The position numbers and the translations under genes were made by a program. From Lineus longissimus (taxonomy: Eukaryota; Nemertea; Pilidiophora; Heteronemertea; Lineidae), in NCBI RefSeq assembly GCF_910592395.1, contig NC_088309.1:6884501-6948500 (forward strand): a DNA stretch of 64,000 bases, in the 5' to 3' direction. Below the pieces are notes generated by a model, which did no database searches, was not told the DNA's origin, and worked only from the letters and a program-made list of their open reading frames with translations. This document shows, piece after piece, positions 25,591 to 39,700 of the stretch. The stretch's first letter is position 1, and each line of letters begins with the position of its first letter.

Positions 25591-28076
25591 GTATGTATTC
25601 TTCTATTTCATCGTCATATTCTCGAGGTAGGGCAGTATGATCTTTAGTGTGATGGTATGTCGTTCATGATCTGTCAAGCATGACAAACGTTGGATCCGAC
25701 ACAACACAACGTTGCAGCTACTGAACTTTTGAATGGGGCTTTGGTTGAACATTTTTGTGGACAATAGGCAAGACTTGTACCTGTTTGCCTGGTCGGCTAA
25801 TTCTGGCTATTTTGGCGCGGTGCTCTAGGCAAGAAGTGTATTTATGGCTCACCAGAGTTATGTATCGTCAAAAATATGGTGAGTCAGTCTATATCCCCCT
25901 TCCCTTGGTTTTGGTGTGAAAGTTGTTTGATGTAGTTTACAAGCAGAGCTAACAGTTTTGTGGTATTCCAAGCCATTGCTTGTGAATCACTTTGGTCTCG
26001 AGAAGATCAACCCCCAATCTCCTTTTATTGAATTAGGATAGCTTATTCATTTTTAAACGTCGATTGTCATTGACCTTTGACCTGTTTGAGAAACCCCTTC
26101 TCTCCTATAATTTAATCGTGATAGCCTATCCCCCAGAGGGCTTGATTGCAGAATCTTTGACAACTACTTGATCATATTCCCGAACCCAAGTTGGAAAAGC
26201 AACAAATGATCTTTTAAATTATTCATCATGTTTTTGTTATTCTGTTAATAGTGTTATTGATTTGAGTTGGTTTGCCACAGCCCGACATCACAACCACACA
26301 TACACGACCTACACTACAGCCCAACATCAGGTTATTACAGTACACACACGACTTGTGTTTTTCTTATGTTCGTAGAACAGGCAGACTTCCATGCCCGCAC
26401 AGGTGCAATATGGGTCAGTGAATGCCCACTGGTGTCCAGAGACACCAAAAAACTATAAATCTCAATAAATGGCCATGCACTGCCTGAAACGATCAACCAG
26501 AGTGGCGAGCCTTGAACGCTGAGAATCGGTGAATCTGTAACCCCCAGTATAGTATCATACAAGCTTTTGATATATCGAATCATAAGCCTCATTCATATAT
26601 ATGTAAAGCCTTTGGTTAGAATTGGAACACGATAAAAGGACTAAGACTAAGAGTATGAGGACATCACCAAGCACTCAATCTTTATAGATCCTTCACCATG
26701 TTTGAAATGTTCCCAAGTTATGTCCTGTCCTTGTGAGTATATGATAATTCTGTGATTTTGTTATCTAAGTTCATATTTGATGGACTATCTTTATCAAGGA
26801 GATGTAGTTTTCAGCATTTGACGGTGTCAGCCACGAGTACATGCATAGACAGGGAGTGTTACTGCATCTGTCTGAATATCTTGTACGTCAAAATGAAAGT
26901 GGATTACCAATTACATGTATGTTGACTTGAACCAGGGAAGGGCAGAATTTCTCTGCTCCTAAGAATTCCTAAAGTGCATTGTTGGCAGTTTTGTCTTATG
27001 AATAAAACACTGTCACCAGCAGGTCATTCCGTGGCAAATTGTTCATGTGTTCTGCCAGAGGGATAATTGGGACTCTTCACACTTTTAAATGGTCTTGAAC
27101 TGTAGCTGCAAACTGTTTCAAGTTTGCCTGTGTACATTAATTTTACAACACAGGGGTACTTTAACTTTTTTTATGCGAAGACGGCTACATGTCAGCAGTG
27201 AACGTATCCCCTTTACAATAGGTTTTCATTACACATCTAAACCTCCCGAAGGTTTCCAATTACATTGTTACGCTAGTCCCAGGTGTACCGGTACCAGCAA
27301 CGCTAAAATTTTCCTGACTCCTGATGTATTTATGTTGTTAGCTACCAATATTTCCTCCCAACGTTTTGTTTGCCTCCAGACAGAGCATGTCTGGCATACC
27401 ATCATAGATATGATACCTCATTAAACCGTCATTTCAACGAAGAAGAGTGAGAATTTGATTGTCTCCAAAACACATTTTTCATGTTGAAAGTGTGTGTTAT
27501 GATCGAGATCTGGTGACCGACATTCATTAGCCCACCGATCTGATCAGTTTAGCCGATATGTTCATTTGTAATTGTAAAATGAATACTGACGACTTTAGTA
27601 CTACACGTATTTCATGCATTGTTAATAAAGTACTTTGAATGGTTTTGTAACTGCCAGACAGTCATGAATCAAAATATGATGATAACAAAAAAAATTTCAC
27701 ACACAGAAATACCACTGATACACTTTTGGAAACTATTTCAATGCTTTGTACTAGAATTGAAAGTTTGATTTGAGAGAAACATTTAAAATCCACGAAACAC
27801 TTTTTTGGCTGGTCATTGCTTAAAAAGTGGCACAAGTTATAAAAGCCCCAATCACCATATTCCGATATGACTGAGAACAAGATTCTCTTTAATTGCTTTT
27901 ATTCACATGGATGTGGTGGTTTTATAGGAAAGGCATCGAAAACGTTTTTGCGATTTAAAACGCTTGCAAAAATGTGGGGTTTTACAGTCTGGCTTTTACA
28001 AACGTCCAACAAACCTTTAAAATAATATAATTACTGCCATGTTTATTTATGATCTTTTCACTTTCTTTTCAGAATC

Positions 28077-31000
28077 ATGATGATACTGGACAGCATGAAA
28101 CTACCACACACGATCGTACTCTGGGGCGTCCTGGCGCTCGTTCCGTGGGTCAACTTGCTCAGCGGATTATCAAAATGGTTCTCGAGCATTCGCGTTCTCG
28201 AGACAATCATTTTAATGAACCCACATTGTACATTACAGAGAATGTTCGTAATGGATGAAGTGACATTGTCCTACATTACATTCGTGTTGGCCGTGATACC
28301 AATTATATCAGAATGCGTTATCATCGGAGCATTTATAACATCTATTTTATACAGGTAAGTCTGATTTGAATGTCTAATTTTCGTAATTGCATATTTTTGG
28401 AAGTTCCCTGTTGTAAATTCTACCTTGTATGAAGTGATAATAAATAATGCCTCGTATAATTGAGATATAATATCATAAATATGATTGTGACAGACCTGTC
28501 TTGTCAATATCTTACCAGCTGGATGTAGACAGACAACTTGTTATGATATATAACATTGGTTTTGTATTGCATTGATAGTGGCATCATTAATCATGTACAT
28601 GTAATTGTGGAAAAAACTGAGCAGTTATTTCCTGTGTTCTGGTTGAATTTAATATGGATTGACTTTGGAATTGATATGATATTTATGCCCCACACCCATG
28701 TTAGATACCAAAGCGGCCGTGTGCATTTTCAAATCATTCTTACAATATAGTTCAAAACTTGTGTGGAAAATCTCCATGAAAATGAAAAAAGGGGGTAATT
28801 TTTGTGAAAGAGCTCGTTTCAAAAGAGGTGCATCATTACATATTGTACCAACATTGTAGACACATTTCTGAGAACCATCCAAATATAAGAAAGGAACTTC
28901 GAAAGATAATATGGGGGCAAAGTTGGTATTTGTTCAAGTGTCTTATTGTTGTAGTGAGTCATGTGTATTCCGTCATACTCATTGCAGACGTCACAGATCT
29001 CATCACAGATCTCATCGGCTGTTTTATGATAAACAAAGTGTGTAAATATGTGTCAGGTCTCCTAATGAATATTGATCCGCATGTAAGAGCGCCATGCTCC
29101 TCTCCAATTCAATGATATATGTCTGTATTTGCAATGCAAAGCAGTTTTTCACAGTTGCGAAGTCAAGATGCAGTCTAGGCTTGCATATATACGCCTAGTT
29201 CCGATATTGCACTGTTGTGTTAGTGTTTATGCAGTTTTCAAATGATTTTCTATGATCTTGTTTGCAAGTCACAACCGTGCTGTAAGCTGTTAATTGAGTC
29301 TGAAAAACCAATATATTATAAGGGCCTATCTTATGTCTTGCTTGTCCCTTTAAAATCTCAAGGCATGGGTATAACAATCGGCATCCAATGAAGACATGAC
29401 AATTTAGGAGGCATTGTCTCAAAGCATCACAATTCGATTCAAAACAAAACAGCACATGTAGCACGGTGAGAATCCAAGCCGAACACACCCAGTTTGTGCT
29501 TGTGTACCTGTCTGTTGCGTCATTAGCATCATTGAGCCAGACAATTAATTTCCAGCTCACACCATTGACAATACCCTACAAATCATAGCGGGAATTCCAT
29601 GGTTACCAAATCGCAACTGCAAGCTGTTGCTCTCTCCTCATGTGGTACATTGTAATAACATGAGCCGCACTTACACCACCTGAAAATGGACCACCAATCT
29701 TGGTTCGGGAACCAATGCCGCACCATCGAAAATCCACCGCGCCATTTCGAAAACGCCGCCTGGAGCCGAACCATCTAACTAGCTAATTGCCGATCCATTT
29801 GCGCTTACACCACGACAAAGCCGAGCTTTCAACAAGCCGGGCGAATTTGGACCATCAAGCTTGGGACAAATTCGCTCGGCAATTTGTATCGGCAATGGAT
29901 TGCCGAACCAATTTGTCGCGGCAATGTGGTGGTGTACATGCAATTGGTCCACCAATATTTCGTGGTGTAAGCGCAGCTTTGGATGCGTTCTTGCTTTCCC
30001 CCCCCCCCGGTGGCAGCATCTGATGTTATCCCCACATGTGGATTTCTTCCCATGGGGTGCTCATGCATAGATACTGATCATAACCGTGGGTAGGATGAGT
30101 ATATTATAGGATCACAAGATGCAAAAACTAAAATAATGATGAAAGTATCAGACCATGATCTTGTCTGTAATCTGTTGTCATATGTCTATGTTATTAGTGA
30201 TGACTATTCCCATTGGCTGTGGGACCTCATTATTGTTGTATTATTGTGAAGCTTTTAACCCATGTTCACTCGCCGACTTGAAAAACAAACTCAAACATTA
30301 TTTCCGCTTTTATTTTCCAGTCGCCTGCAGTTTTACAAAAAACCAAACCGAGATTCTTTAATAGGGGATGCGCCCGGTGTGTCAATCATCAAACCTCTCA
30401 TGGGACTTGATAACTTTTTAGAAACAAATTTAGAAAGTCACTTTCTAATTAGTTATCCAAAGGTGAGACCTGACAGATTTTCAATTCCTTTCAATAAATG
30501 GCATTATTCATTGAGTAAAACTTTATCAGATAATGGATTCATGCATTCTGATTACAAGTTGAATTGTCATTGACCATTAGACCTGAGCCCCTACATGTAA
30601 GCCGGATCTCCCTCTGCTGCTGGCATGAGCATCCGCAACCACAATTTCCTTGAATTGGTCTCTTTGGCCTTTGGGATGACAGTATCAGAATTGTTCCTTC
30701 GTCATGGGGTGTCAAAGATATAGAAATTCGAGTGTGGTACCAAGTGCAGACCAAAGTCTCATGAAACTTGTCGTTGATCTTTATTCGGTTTTGTACATTT
30801 TGTTGTTCTTTCTCTTCCAGTTCGAGTTACTATTCTGTGTTCAAGATGATCAAGATCCAGCCATTAACGTTGTCAATAAATTCATGGAGCGATATCCAAA
30901 AGTTGACGCTAAAATTTTTCTCGGTAAGTGAAAACAGCAAGTTAAATCTGGATACAGTGCAACTAATTTTAAAGCACCCTGCAGCATTCATTTCGCTCAA

Positions 31001-34000
31001 CCCTGTATAGAATTTGGGTCACGAATTTCAAAGACTTTTTGCTTTCACTTCTGTTAAATGGAGAATTAGAAAAGACTGATGGTCCAGTGAAGTTGCCTGG
31101 TGAGCAGACCACAACCACTCCTCTTAATTATGACGGCTTAACTTCAAAGAGGAGCGTTGATCAATACATCGCTGGTATCGACCCAGTCTGCCTCTGCCAC
31201 TGGGTCATGAATCACTGGTTTGTCGATATTTTGATGAATGGCACAGAACAGCAGAGTTGGCTGTGTGCTGTGTTTAATAAAGCGGTATTTGGAGAAGCAC
31301 AGTGGTATAAAAACAAAAGGCTGTCCAGATTCTACCATAAGCTATAAAAGCATAGAGTTAGTGTTGTTGGCAAAGCAGACATCCTTGATGGAGCGATGAG
31401 TTTTCCTTAATGTCCTCACCTTCCAACAAGACTGTCTAAGACTAGCCTTTTGTTTTTGGTGTCGGTCACTCAAAATTAGCATTTTATTCCACCTTCCCCA
31501 GCATTCACATTCACTTGGCTTCACCTAATTGGGTGACTCTTTTTATCTTTTCAGGGGGTAAAGATGGTGTCATTAACCCTATGGTGCACAACATGGCCCC
31601 TGGCTACGAGAATGCAAAATATGACTTAGTTTGGGTTAGCACGAGTAGGATAAAAGGTAAGCATGAAATGTAGGAAGATCCCAGTATATTCTCCTTGAGT
31701 TGATTGATACCAGAAAATGGATACCATCGTCTGACTACACCTGTCTACCACAGTAAAATGGTTAAACCCAATGTCATTGATATGGTTAGGGAGTTTAAAA
31801 AATCGCCTGTCTGCTGCATGAGATTTTGGAACTCAACAGCACTGTTCAAATTGAAAGATCCATACGCTTTTATACCAAAGCTATCAAAAATAACAATACT
31901 AAATGTATGTGTGCCAAAAACTGAAGTCTGACGACTCATGCTGGAATCTAACCAGGTCTTACACAAGGTTTATTTACTGTTAACGACCTGGATATCGTAT
32001 GATTAACTCTGGCCATTCATGGAGTCACTTACATGTGTTTGTGAGTGTGACTGATTCATGTTCATGGCAGCTGGAATAATGATGGGGCATTTGTTCCGTA
32101 ACATAAGACAAGATTGACATGCGGAACTAAATAATTAGAGGTATTTTGCGTCTTGAAATTATGTCATTGGTAGCAGTTAGTAAATCTAATATCAGTTAAT
32201 CTAATATCAGTTTAATCAGTCCAACTTTCACATTGTCTGAACTATCAACAAAATAAAGAGATACCTGACGAAACGTTTGTGTATGATGAACGTTGATATA
32301 TTCAGTGGTGGGCAAGGTCAGGGAATCATATCTTGCTGATGACCTGCCAACTGGCAAAATCATCAGGGGTTTTAATCTGAAAGAGATAGGAAGGTTTTAT
32401 TTACCACTGAGGTGACATCTCGCTAGGTCTTGAACCAGGACAGCAAATAACTGATAATCATCTTCAACCTGTTTCTTGAACTAAATTATAAGATCAGGGT
32501 AACAAAAGAACATTGGATTCTTTGGAAACCGTACTGGCATAAAAATTTCTCTGAGTAGCACTTCAAAATTTGACATAAACAGCCTGAACACATTTTGTCA
32601 TCTGACTTCTTTCCCTTGGTAGGCCCTATATTATTTTGGCATTTTTGAGAAACTGGAAGTAAAATATTAATTTTGTTTATAATTTCAGCTACCACTGATC
32701 TCTTGTACGACATGGTTATACGAATCCAGGATCCCAAATGTGCTCTTGTTCATCAGATGCCCTATACTACTGATCAGAAGGGTTTAGCGGCAACTGTAGA
32801 AAAGGTAAATAGCCCAGTGTTGACAAATATCTCCTTCAAACGGCCAAACTGAGGCTCAATCAGACGACTACCATTATTGTCATTTTCTGAAAACTTAAGT
32901 GTGGATGGGAAAATATTTGAAGAAAAGTATGTTGTTGTATTTACGGTGTGAACATGTTTCTTCAATTCGTTCCATCACGTCAGGTTCAGCTGACAACACA
33001 GCCAGAGATGGCAGTTTCTGTTGCTTGAGTCGAATGAAGAGTTAAGAATGAAATTCTGTAGGATGGCTTGAAGCTCAGTTCACACTCCTATGATAGTGTA
33101 TAATGTCAACAACACTTGCATATTTCTTTCATATTTCTTATATGCCAATACTATTTGCCTAAGCTAGGGGATTATAAGTAGAGACCAAAATCTCTGGTAA
33201 TTATGCAAGACATCACTCCAAATGGGAATTTTCAAAATTGATCTGTCTCAGAAATTCTGTCTTACTCGTAAGCAAGGTTTTTACATGACTTGGAATGTGT
33301 TCTTTAGAAGGATAAGGCCTATAAAATAACATCTTGTAAGCTTACTTAAGTGACTACTTTCAAATCTACTAGGTTTCGTAACCAATGTGTTTAACACCTA
33401 TGTACAGTTTGTTTGGTGTTAGTGTTATATGGCCTATATGATTTAAGTAATACATGTATATGAAGTTCAATTCAAGAATGAAGAAGGGGTGTGCGTCCCT
33501 GGGCGATATCAAAAAGTACGCTTGTACTTAAAATCAAAATGTTTGTCTCGCTTGCACAAGGTCCTAAATCTGATTTAGTTTGAAAGGGTCTACCATGTAT
33601 GATGTATATTGAGAAAAATGTGGCTAGACTAGAGTACCAAACACGATCTTGCTCTTGCTGCAAGAGTATATGCTTATTTCTTGAATGACACATCAGTAAT
33701 CAGATCGGCTCAAAATATCATGATGGGTACTGGCAGTCTGTATTTTGAATGCTTATATGTTACATAAACTTGCAGTAGTTTTAAAACTGTCCAAACGTTT
33801 TCTTTCAGGTGTACTTTGGTACCGCTTTGGCCAGGATGTATGTCGCTGTCAATGTGTGGGGCTTCTGCTGTGTAACAGGCATGTCATATCTCGTCAAGAA
33901 GACAGAGTTAGACAAAGTCCATGGCCTTGTTTGGTATGGGAAATACTTAGCTGAAGACTTCTTCTTATCACAGGCCCTCCATTCCCAGTAAGTATATTTT

Positions 34001-35733
34001 GCTCAAACGTTTCTGTGTATGACACAACGGATAGTACCAGTAGAAGACACACGAACAATAGGTCAAAATTCTGTGGGTGGCTTTGTCATAAGAAAAGCAA
34101 TGCTAAGCCTATGTTGACAATGACATGGAAGTCCCAAGGTGCTAACATTTTGTTAGTATATAACTATTTTCAGTCAGATACAAAATTGAAGTTTTGAATA
34201 CAAATGCCAACCAGTGACTGCCTTAGGATGATGAGAATTTGAAATTGTAAATCTGCCACAGATTATATTGTGTATCTTGCTAACTAAAAATATTGACTTG
34301 GAACTAATCAGTTTGGAAAATAACATCAGCTGTAGGATTACTCACTCAAGGTTAGCTTGTGTGAATATACAGATTTTTGGTTTCACTTTGTTCAAACATC
34401 AATATTTGTATTTAGGCAAGTATGAAGTGAATTTGATTTTATCCCATAGTTGAACAAGCAACTTATGGTGTGTTAACTTGGAATACCTAAATGTGTGGTG
34501 TGTGGTGCTTTGGAAGTGCTTGTTATTTCTTGGCAAGGTCACTCAGCTCTCATAATCTACCGGTTTGGCATTTAAAAAGTCAGCCTTTCAAGACTGATAA
34601 GCATAGCATAAAATGTCATTAGTTAAAGTCACTGTTTGTTTGGAATATCTAAGAAATATCTTGAAACTTATTGGCAACATTAAATCAAAACTCTTGATCA
34701 TTGAGCTTGCTTGATAATCGGTCTTTCAAGGGATATATCTGAATCATCCCATTGATAAAACACAATTTAACGTCAATTTCTGTGTTTCTCTCTCCAGGGG
34801 TTTCCGTCACCGAGTAGCCTCAGTCCCAGCTCAGCAGAACGTCGCTAGCACCTCAATCGCTGCTTACAAGGACCGCATGGTGCGATGGCTGAGACTGCGT
34901 ATGAACATGATGCCAGTTGTGGCCGGATTCATCGAGCCGATGATTGAATGTTTTGCCCTTGGTGTCTACATGTCGTGGTCGGTCTACCATTTCTTCGCGT
35001 TGAATCCCTACATCTTTTTCGGGTGCCATGTGCTAGTTTGGATTGCATTAGATTATATTTTGATAAGGGGAGTTCAGGTAAGATTCTTATCAAATCAGTT
35101 TGTGTAGTAAACAATGTAAAGGGAGGTGTTTTACAATTCTTGTAATGTATCAAAAGCTCAGCAGATGATTTTATTACTGGGTTTATAAGACACATAACAC
35201 ACTAAAATACAAAGAGTGCTCAACATAAAGTGGAAGCAAGAGAAAAATATTGCAAGCTAAGATTACTGTCTTCCAAATTCAAGTTCCAAGTCTGTTGGTG
35301 ATGTGATAACAGACAACATATTTCGTGTCTAGAGTTTAAAATATGCTGGCCCACCTGTATCCATTCTATGCAAGGTTTAGTTTTTTTCTGAAATAGGGCG
35401 AACCTAAAGTTTCCTAAGTTGAGAGTACTTAAAAGGAAAAAAATTGTTATACTTATACTTACTATCATAATCTATTATCATAAATAAACTTGATCTTTTT
35501 GTGTTATCATAATCTCATGCGTCTTTCTCGTCTCATTACAGGGTGCTGAGCCATTGCCATTTTCCATCCCAGAGTTTGTGGTGGCTTGGTTTATTCGTGA
35601 GCTATTAACGGTGTGGGTCTACTTCGAGGCCCTCTTCAACGTTAGACATATTAGGTGGGGAAAACGCAGGTACAGACTTTCATTAGGAGGACATACAGAA
35701 ATCGTCTCGGACAAATCAGTTCTACCCCTATGA
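28077..35733 (+). CDS. Ceramide glucosyltransferase-like (GT21 family), 8 coding exons
   Basis: Family role: transfer of glucose from UDP-glucose to ceramide on the cytosolic face of the Golgi, the first step of glycosphingolipid synthesis. Exons: 28077-28354, 30321-30462, 30821-30923, 31555-31656, 32689-32804, 33809-33987, 34798-35077 and 35542-35733, all in phase, 463 residues. Against UGCG: YSRLQFYKK after the N-terminal membrane helix, FCVQDDQDPAIN (D1), PGYENAKYDLVW, YFGTALARMY, GFCCVTGMS, LAEDFF (D3) and RMVRW, the R/QxxRW motif. D92, C207, D236, R272, R275 and W276 (human numbering) are kept. D96 is Asn, D144 is Thr and H193 is Leu. The frame starts 58 residues before the usual position; Met59 would give about 405 residues, near the family length of 394. 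Activity is uncertain, so no symbol is assigned beyond the family (UGCG). Confidence 0.88.
29664..29979. mobile_element. MITE-like element(s) with GCGCTTACACCAC ends in UGCG-like intron 1
   Basis: GCGCTTACACCACGA at 29801 is mirrored by TCGTGGTGTAAGCGC ending near 29974, giving a compact element of about 175 bp with inverted ends. A third, diverged copy of the end (GCCGCACTTACACCAC) at 29664 begins an adjoining fragment that also shares the GG(A)CCACCAAT phrase. The interior is GC-richer than the surroundings and full of nested inverted repeats (CGGCAAT / ATTGCCG). No ORF of note. Confidence 0.5.
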
Positions 35734-38700
35734 TGGCGCTATTGGTGCCCAGTTACCGGGACCATGGAGACTATTTTGTTATCAGAGTATACTCTCAACT
35801 CTCAGGGTAGACTGCGTGACTTAAAGTGTTCCCAAAAGGTACCACCACTAGTCCAGATAGTTTTGCACTATCACCACAGTGTCTATTTTGGAGATGACCT
35901 TCGAAGCCTAGTTCTTAGTTTGAAAATCGTCTTCTTGTCAGTTTGAGAAATGAACTCCAGGGCTTTCAATGGAAGCGTTGAATTTAGTATTGATGAGAAT
36001 GCTATGTTCTTTAGTTTACAATCAACCAAACCATTTTTATATGGGCTGAAAGGTGCTAAGTAGTACACAACATCATCTGTTGCATCCCGACACCAAGGGT
36101 ATCATACCACCTTACATTTTCATCAGTTTAGGAGTTAAAGCAATATGAGAGTCTTGGGGTCAAGATGCACCGGTTGAGTTGATGTGGAAAATACAGTAGA
36201 TGAACTACCCGGTACATGTAGCACTGTGTCTAAACAGGAATCTATAAATCTGTCAATAACATATCTTCAGGAGATACTTTCAGCAGCTCTCTGTTTAGTA
36301 GTGTAGATATTAGGCTTGATTATCGGCAAACTTTCTTCAAGTTTATCAAGCATGATCATAGCAGAAAAGAAGTTAGGTTTAGAAAGTTTAGGAGATTGTT
36401 TTGGTGTGGTGTTAGCACCTGCTTTCCTAGATCTGCAGAGGTCTTTTGGAACATGATGTTCAGTTTGATGAGTGTTTTGAATGCTTTTAGCTCAATGTCT
36501 GTGCAGTCGTTTTATTGAAAGGCTGTGTAGACCCAAGATGGACACTGTGGTTTGATGCATGGTGCCAAGACAAACCAAGCCAATGTTTGGCCAGGTTCGA
36601 ATGTGAGTGGATTTGGAGACTTCATAAACAAATTGCAAGTTTCATTGCAAGATGCGAAATATACCAAATGAAATATTTCTAAGTGCATTGCCCAAATAGT
36701 ATCTTGCTTGTCCAGAGGAATTGGGCCATTTCTAACAATATTCAAATAATGCATTTCCAAAAGAACTTTGAAGTCGTTTTTTTTTTAATCTCAAAAAATG
36801 AATGTGGTGCATTTCAGGTTGAAACTCGTCAGAGGCTAGTTTTCTATGTCATTGTACATAATACCATTCATGTGTTTGTGTATTATTCATCTGTACATGG
36901 TTTGTACATCTTCCTCACAAAGTAAATTATTTGTTTGAATGTTTTACAACTGTATTGCATACTTTGTTAATGTGTATCAGCGCAAATGCAGTTGTTATTA
37001 TATATCTGCTAAAATTTTATAGAAAAAAAAATCAAATAACATATTTCACTATGTTGACTCTTTATTCTGCTGGGTATACCTTCTGATGTTTGGTTTGGTT
37101 TTTACACCCTTATTTTCTGGAATGGACTCTTCTGAATCATTGACTAGATGAGTCTTTGAAGGGAAATTGGTTGAAAAAGTAAGAACAAAGTGTTGCCTTA
37201 TCAAGAGGTGTCTGCCTCCTTTAGAAAAGTGAATGATGAATTTCGAAACCAGACAAGCTAGAATCACTGAATAATTGCAATTCTTTGACAAGAGAAATTT
37301 TGTAATAATTTCAGATATTTTCACGAATCAAAATAGCAGAAGTTGCCGTTGAGTTGAAGATATTGTACAATTTTATCTTTATCACAATTTTTTGGGTCAT
37401 TGACCCTGGCCCTGAATAAATAAATAAGTTACATCCAGATGGAAGGGCAGTTCAGAATCTCATATTTATTCCATATGTTTCTGATTTCTCTGTCAACCTG
37501 TAGTGTTTTTAGAGCATTGTCAATTCATCTTCACAAAATTATGAACCAATGGCACTTTTGGCTCACTCTGAATATTTCCTGTAAAAGTTTGAAATCATAT
37601 AATTCTTGCAAAAAATGTATTTGCAGTGATGTGCTGTAATCAATTTTGTCATCTATCATTTCTGTTGCATCCGACTCGGTTGGGTATAACAATAATATCA
37701 AGCATAGCATGTTCATCAACTGAAGCCTTAAGTTGTTCACTCAGAAAGGTCCCCTGGCAGTCAGGCATTCAGTTTTTGTGCTGGTTGATATTATTTGTTT
37801 GAATCAGAATCAGAATCTAGAGAGAAAAAAGTGACAGTTTTTGTATCAGGAAACAGATTACAGTAGAACCTATCGAGAACATCCTTAGGAATGAGAAGTG
37901 CTGGTCTTTATAGCAAGTGTACAGAGGTTAAACTGAATGAAAATGAGCACGAAGGGATAAAAATCAGTGAACATGTAGAGGGTGTCCTCATAACAGAGGT
38001 GTCAGCTTAGAGAGGTTCCACTGTAATTGGGTTAAATTGCTGATTATGTGTATCATTCATGCAGCTAGACAGTAATGGTGCTAACTGTGATGAACATTGT
38101 TTCTGCTTCAAGTTACTAATTAACTATGTAATTAATTAATTAAGAGAATATTTTTTGCTCATTGCTCTTCTTTCCATTGAAGGAACGTTGAGCATGTGTT
38201 TGATTAACTCGTGTGTACATAATCAAGGACCGTTCAATGTACTAGTCTTTCTATGAAAGGCTCTAGTCTAGATGATTGCCGTTTTTTAAAACTGAATCAG
38301 AGATAGTGGGATTATCTGTCAAATTGGAATCTAATATCCTGAGATATCATAACTGGTGATTGTTGTCTCTTGATTCACTCGGATTTTGAGAAGATTCCCC
38401 CAGATGTGCTATTAAAGTTTGATCCTTAAAGTTTATATCTGGATATGGTTTAAGTGTTTATTGATTCAGTTTTCTCATTGGAACGTCTTTTGTCCAGATA
38501 TACCCTTTAATGATTTAAAAAGAATCATCGTTAATAGCTACATGTAGGAAGCTTGTACCCGGATGATCGGTGCCTAAAGTCCATTTCAACTGGATTCTTT
38601 ATAGGCAGCCAGGAATGTAAAGTGGTTTATCATGTCATGGACTTAGTCACGGTTCTCATTCAAGCCTAAAAGTCTTTTTTTCGTATGCGATCTATTTGCA

Positions 38701-39700
38701 TTGACTACTTTTGCAGTCGTTCAGGAAAATCGAAGGGATGACAGCTTATTATTTAATCATCCATCACCCATTCACTTGATTAACTACGATGCAACAAGTG
38801 TGATTAGGTATCGTGTACCGGGTACTAATAAAATGATTTTGTGTTTGAATGGGGACTGAGTTAGTATGTTGCCTGGACACTTTGTATAAAAAACTGTATA
38901 TTGTAGAATTTAGGTTTACATTAATAACTGGGGGCCATCCTTGGATGATGAAAATATCTGAATATTTTATACACCACTCGAATCAGATTTTAATGATGCA
39001 CAAATACACCCAAATGTCGTTGCCCTAAATCTTTATCAAATGTTTAATCATTAACATAAACTTTTTCAGATATTAACCCTTTCACTGCCTATGCAGAGAG
39101 CAGCGTGGGATATCAAACTTTTCATTTATAATATATGAATCGCAAAGAAAGTCTTGAAGATATCAAGGGAAGTTTGGCCTTTGGTGTGTCAAAGATTCAA
39201 AGCTTGGCGTAGATTAATGTTGTAGGTTTATTAAGCTGCTTTATAGATCGCGGCACTAGGGGTGGAACTGCAAGGCAATCATTATTGACGGTGATGAATC
39301 GATTTCTAGTCTAAATCACCCCACTGTTCTGTGAGAAAATAATAACAGATTTTCCTTCAGAGAAGACATTTGTAGAAGAATCGTATTCACACCATGAATG
39401 TTATTAGATGAGCATAACACTGTGTGATTTGAGAAACTTTTCCATAATTGTTCACCGAGTTATTAAGGATCATACATGCATAATTAACTAAAGTAAACAT
39501 CTAGATTTTTCTAAGTGTAAATAAAATATTGTATTTGATGTTTATAAGAAATCATTTTGTTACTTCAAATTCATTCCATATACTCTCCTAGATGCTTTGT
39601 TTCTGCTGCATCTGCTCAAACTCGGAGGATGATTTTAAAATGCAGCGTCTAAGGCCTGCCCTGGTAAAAACTGTCAAATTGGCCAATTATAACCTGGTTT
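35734..39700. other. 3' UTR and intergenic DNA, no gene seen
   Basis: After the UGCG-like stop codon there is AT-rich non-coding sequence, the first part probably 3' UTR. No coding exon is recognised. A TTAA followed by CCCTTTCACTGC at 39073 matches the end of the piggyBac-like MITE at 6.7 kb, but no right end follows; it may be a truncated copy. Confidence 0.45.
37415..37420 (+). promoter_or_regulatory. Candidate polyadenylation signal, UGCG-like gene
   Basis: AATAAA followed by overlapping AATAAATAAG, about 1.7 kb after the stop codon. It is the first clear AATAAA noticed downstream on the plus strand; the 3' end is unproven. Confidence 0.3.
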
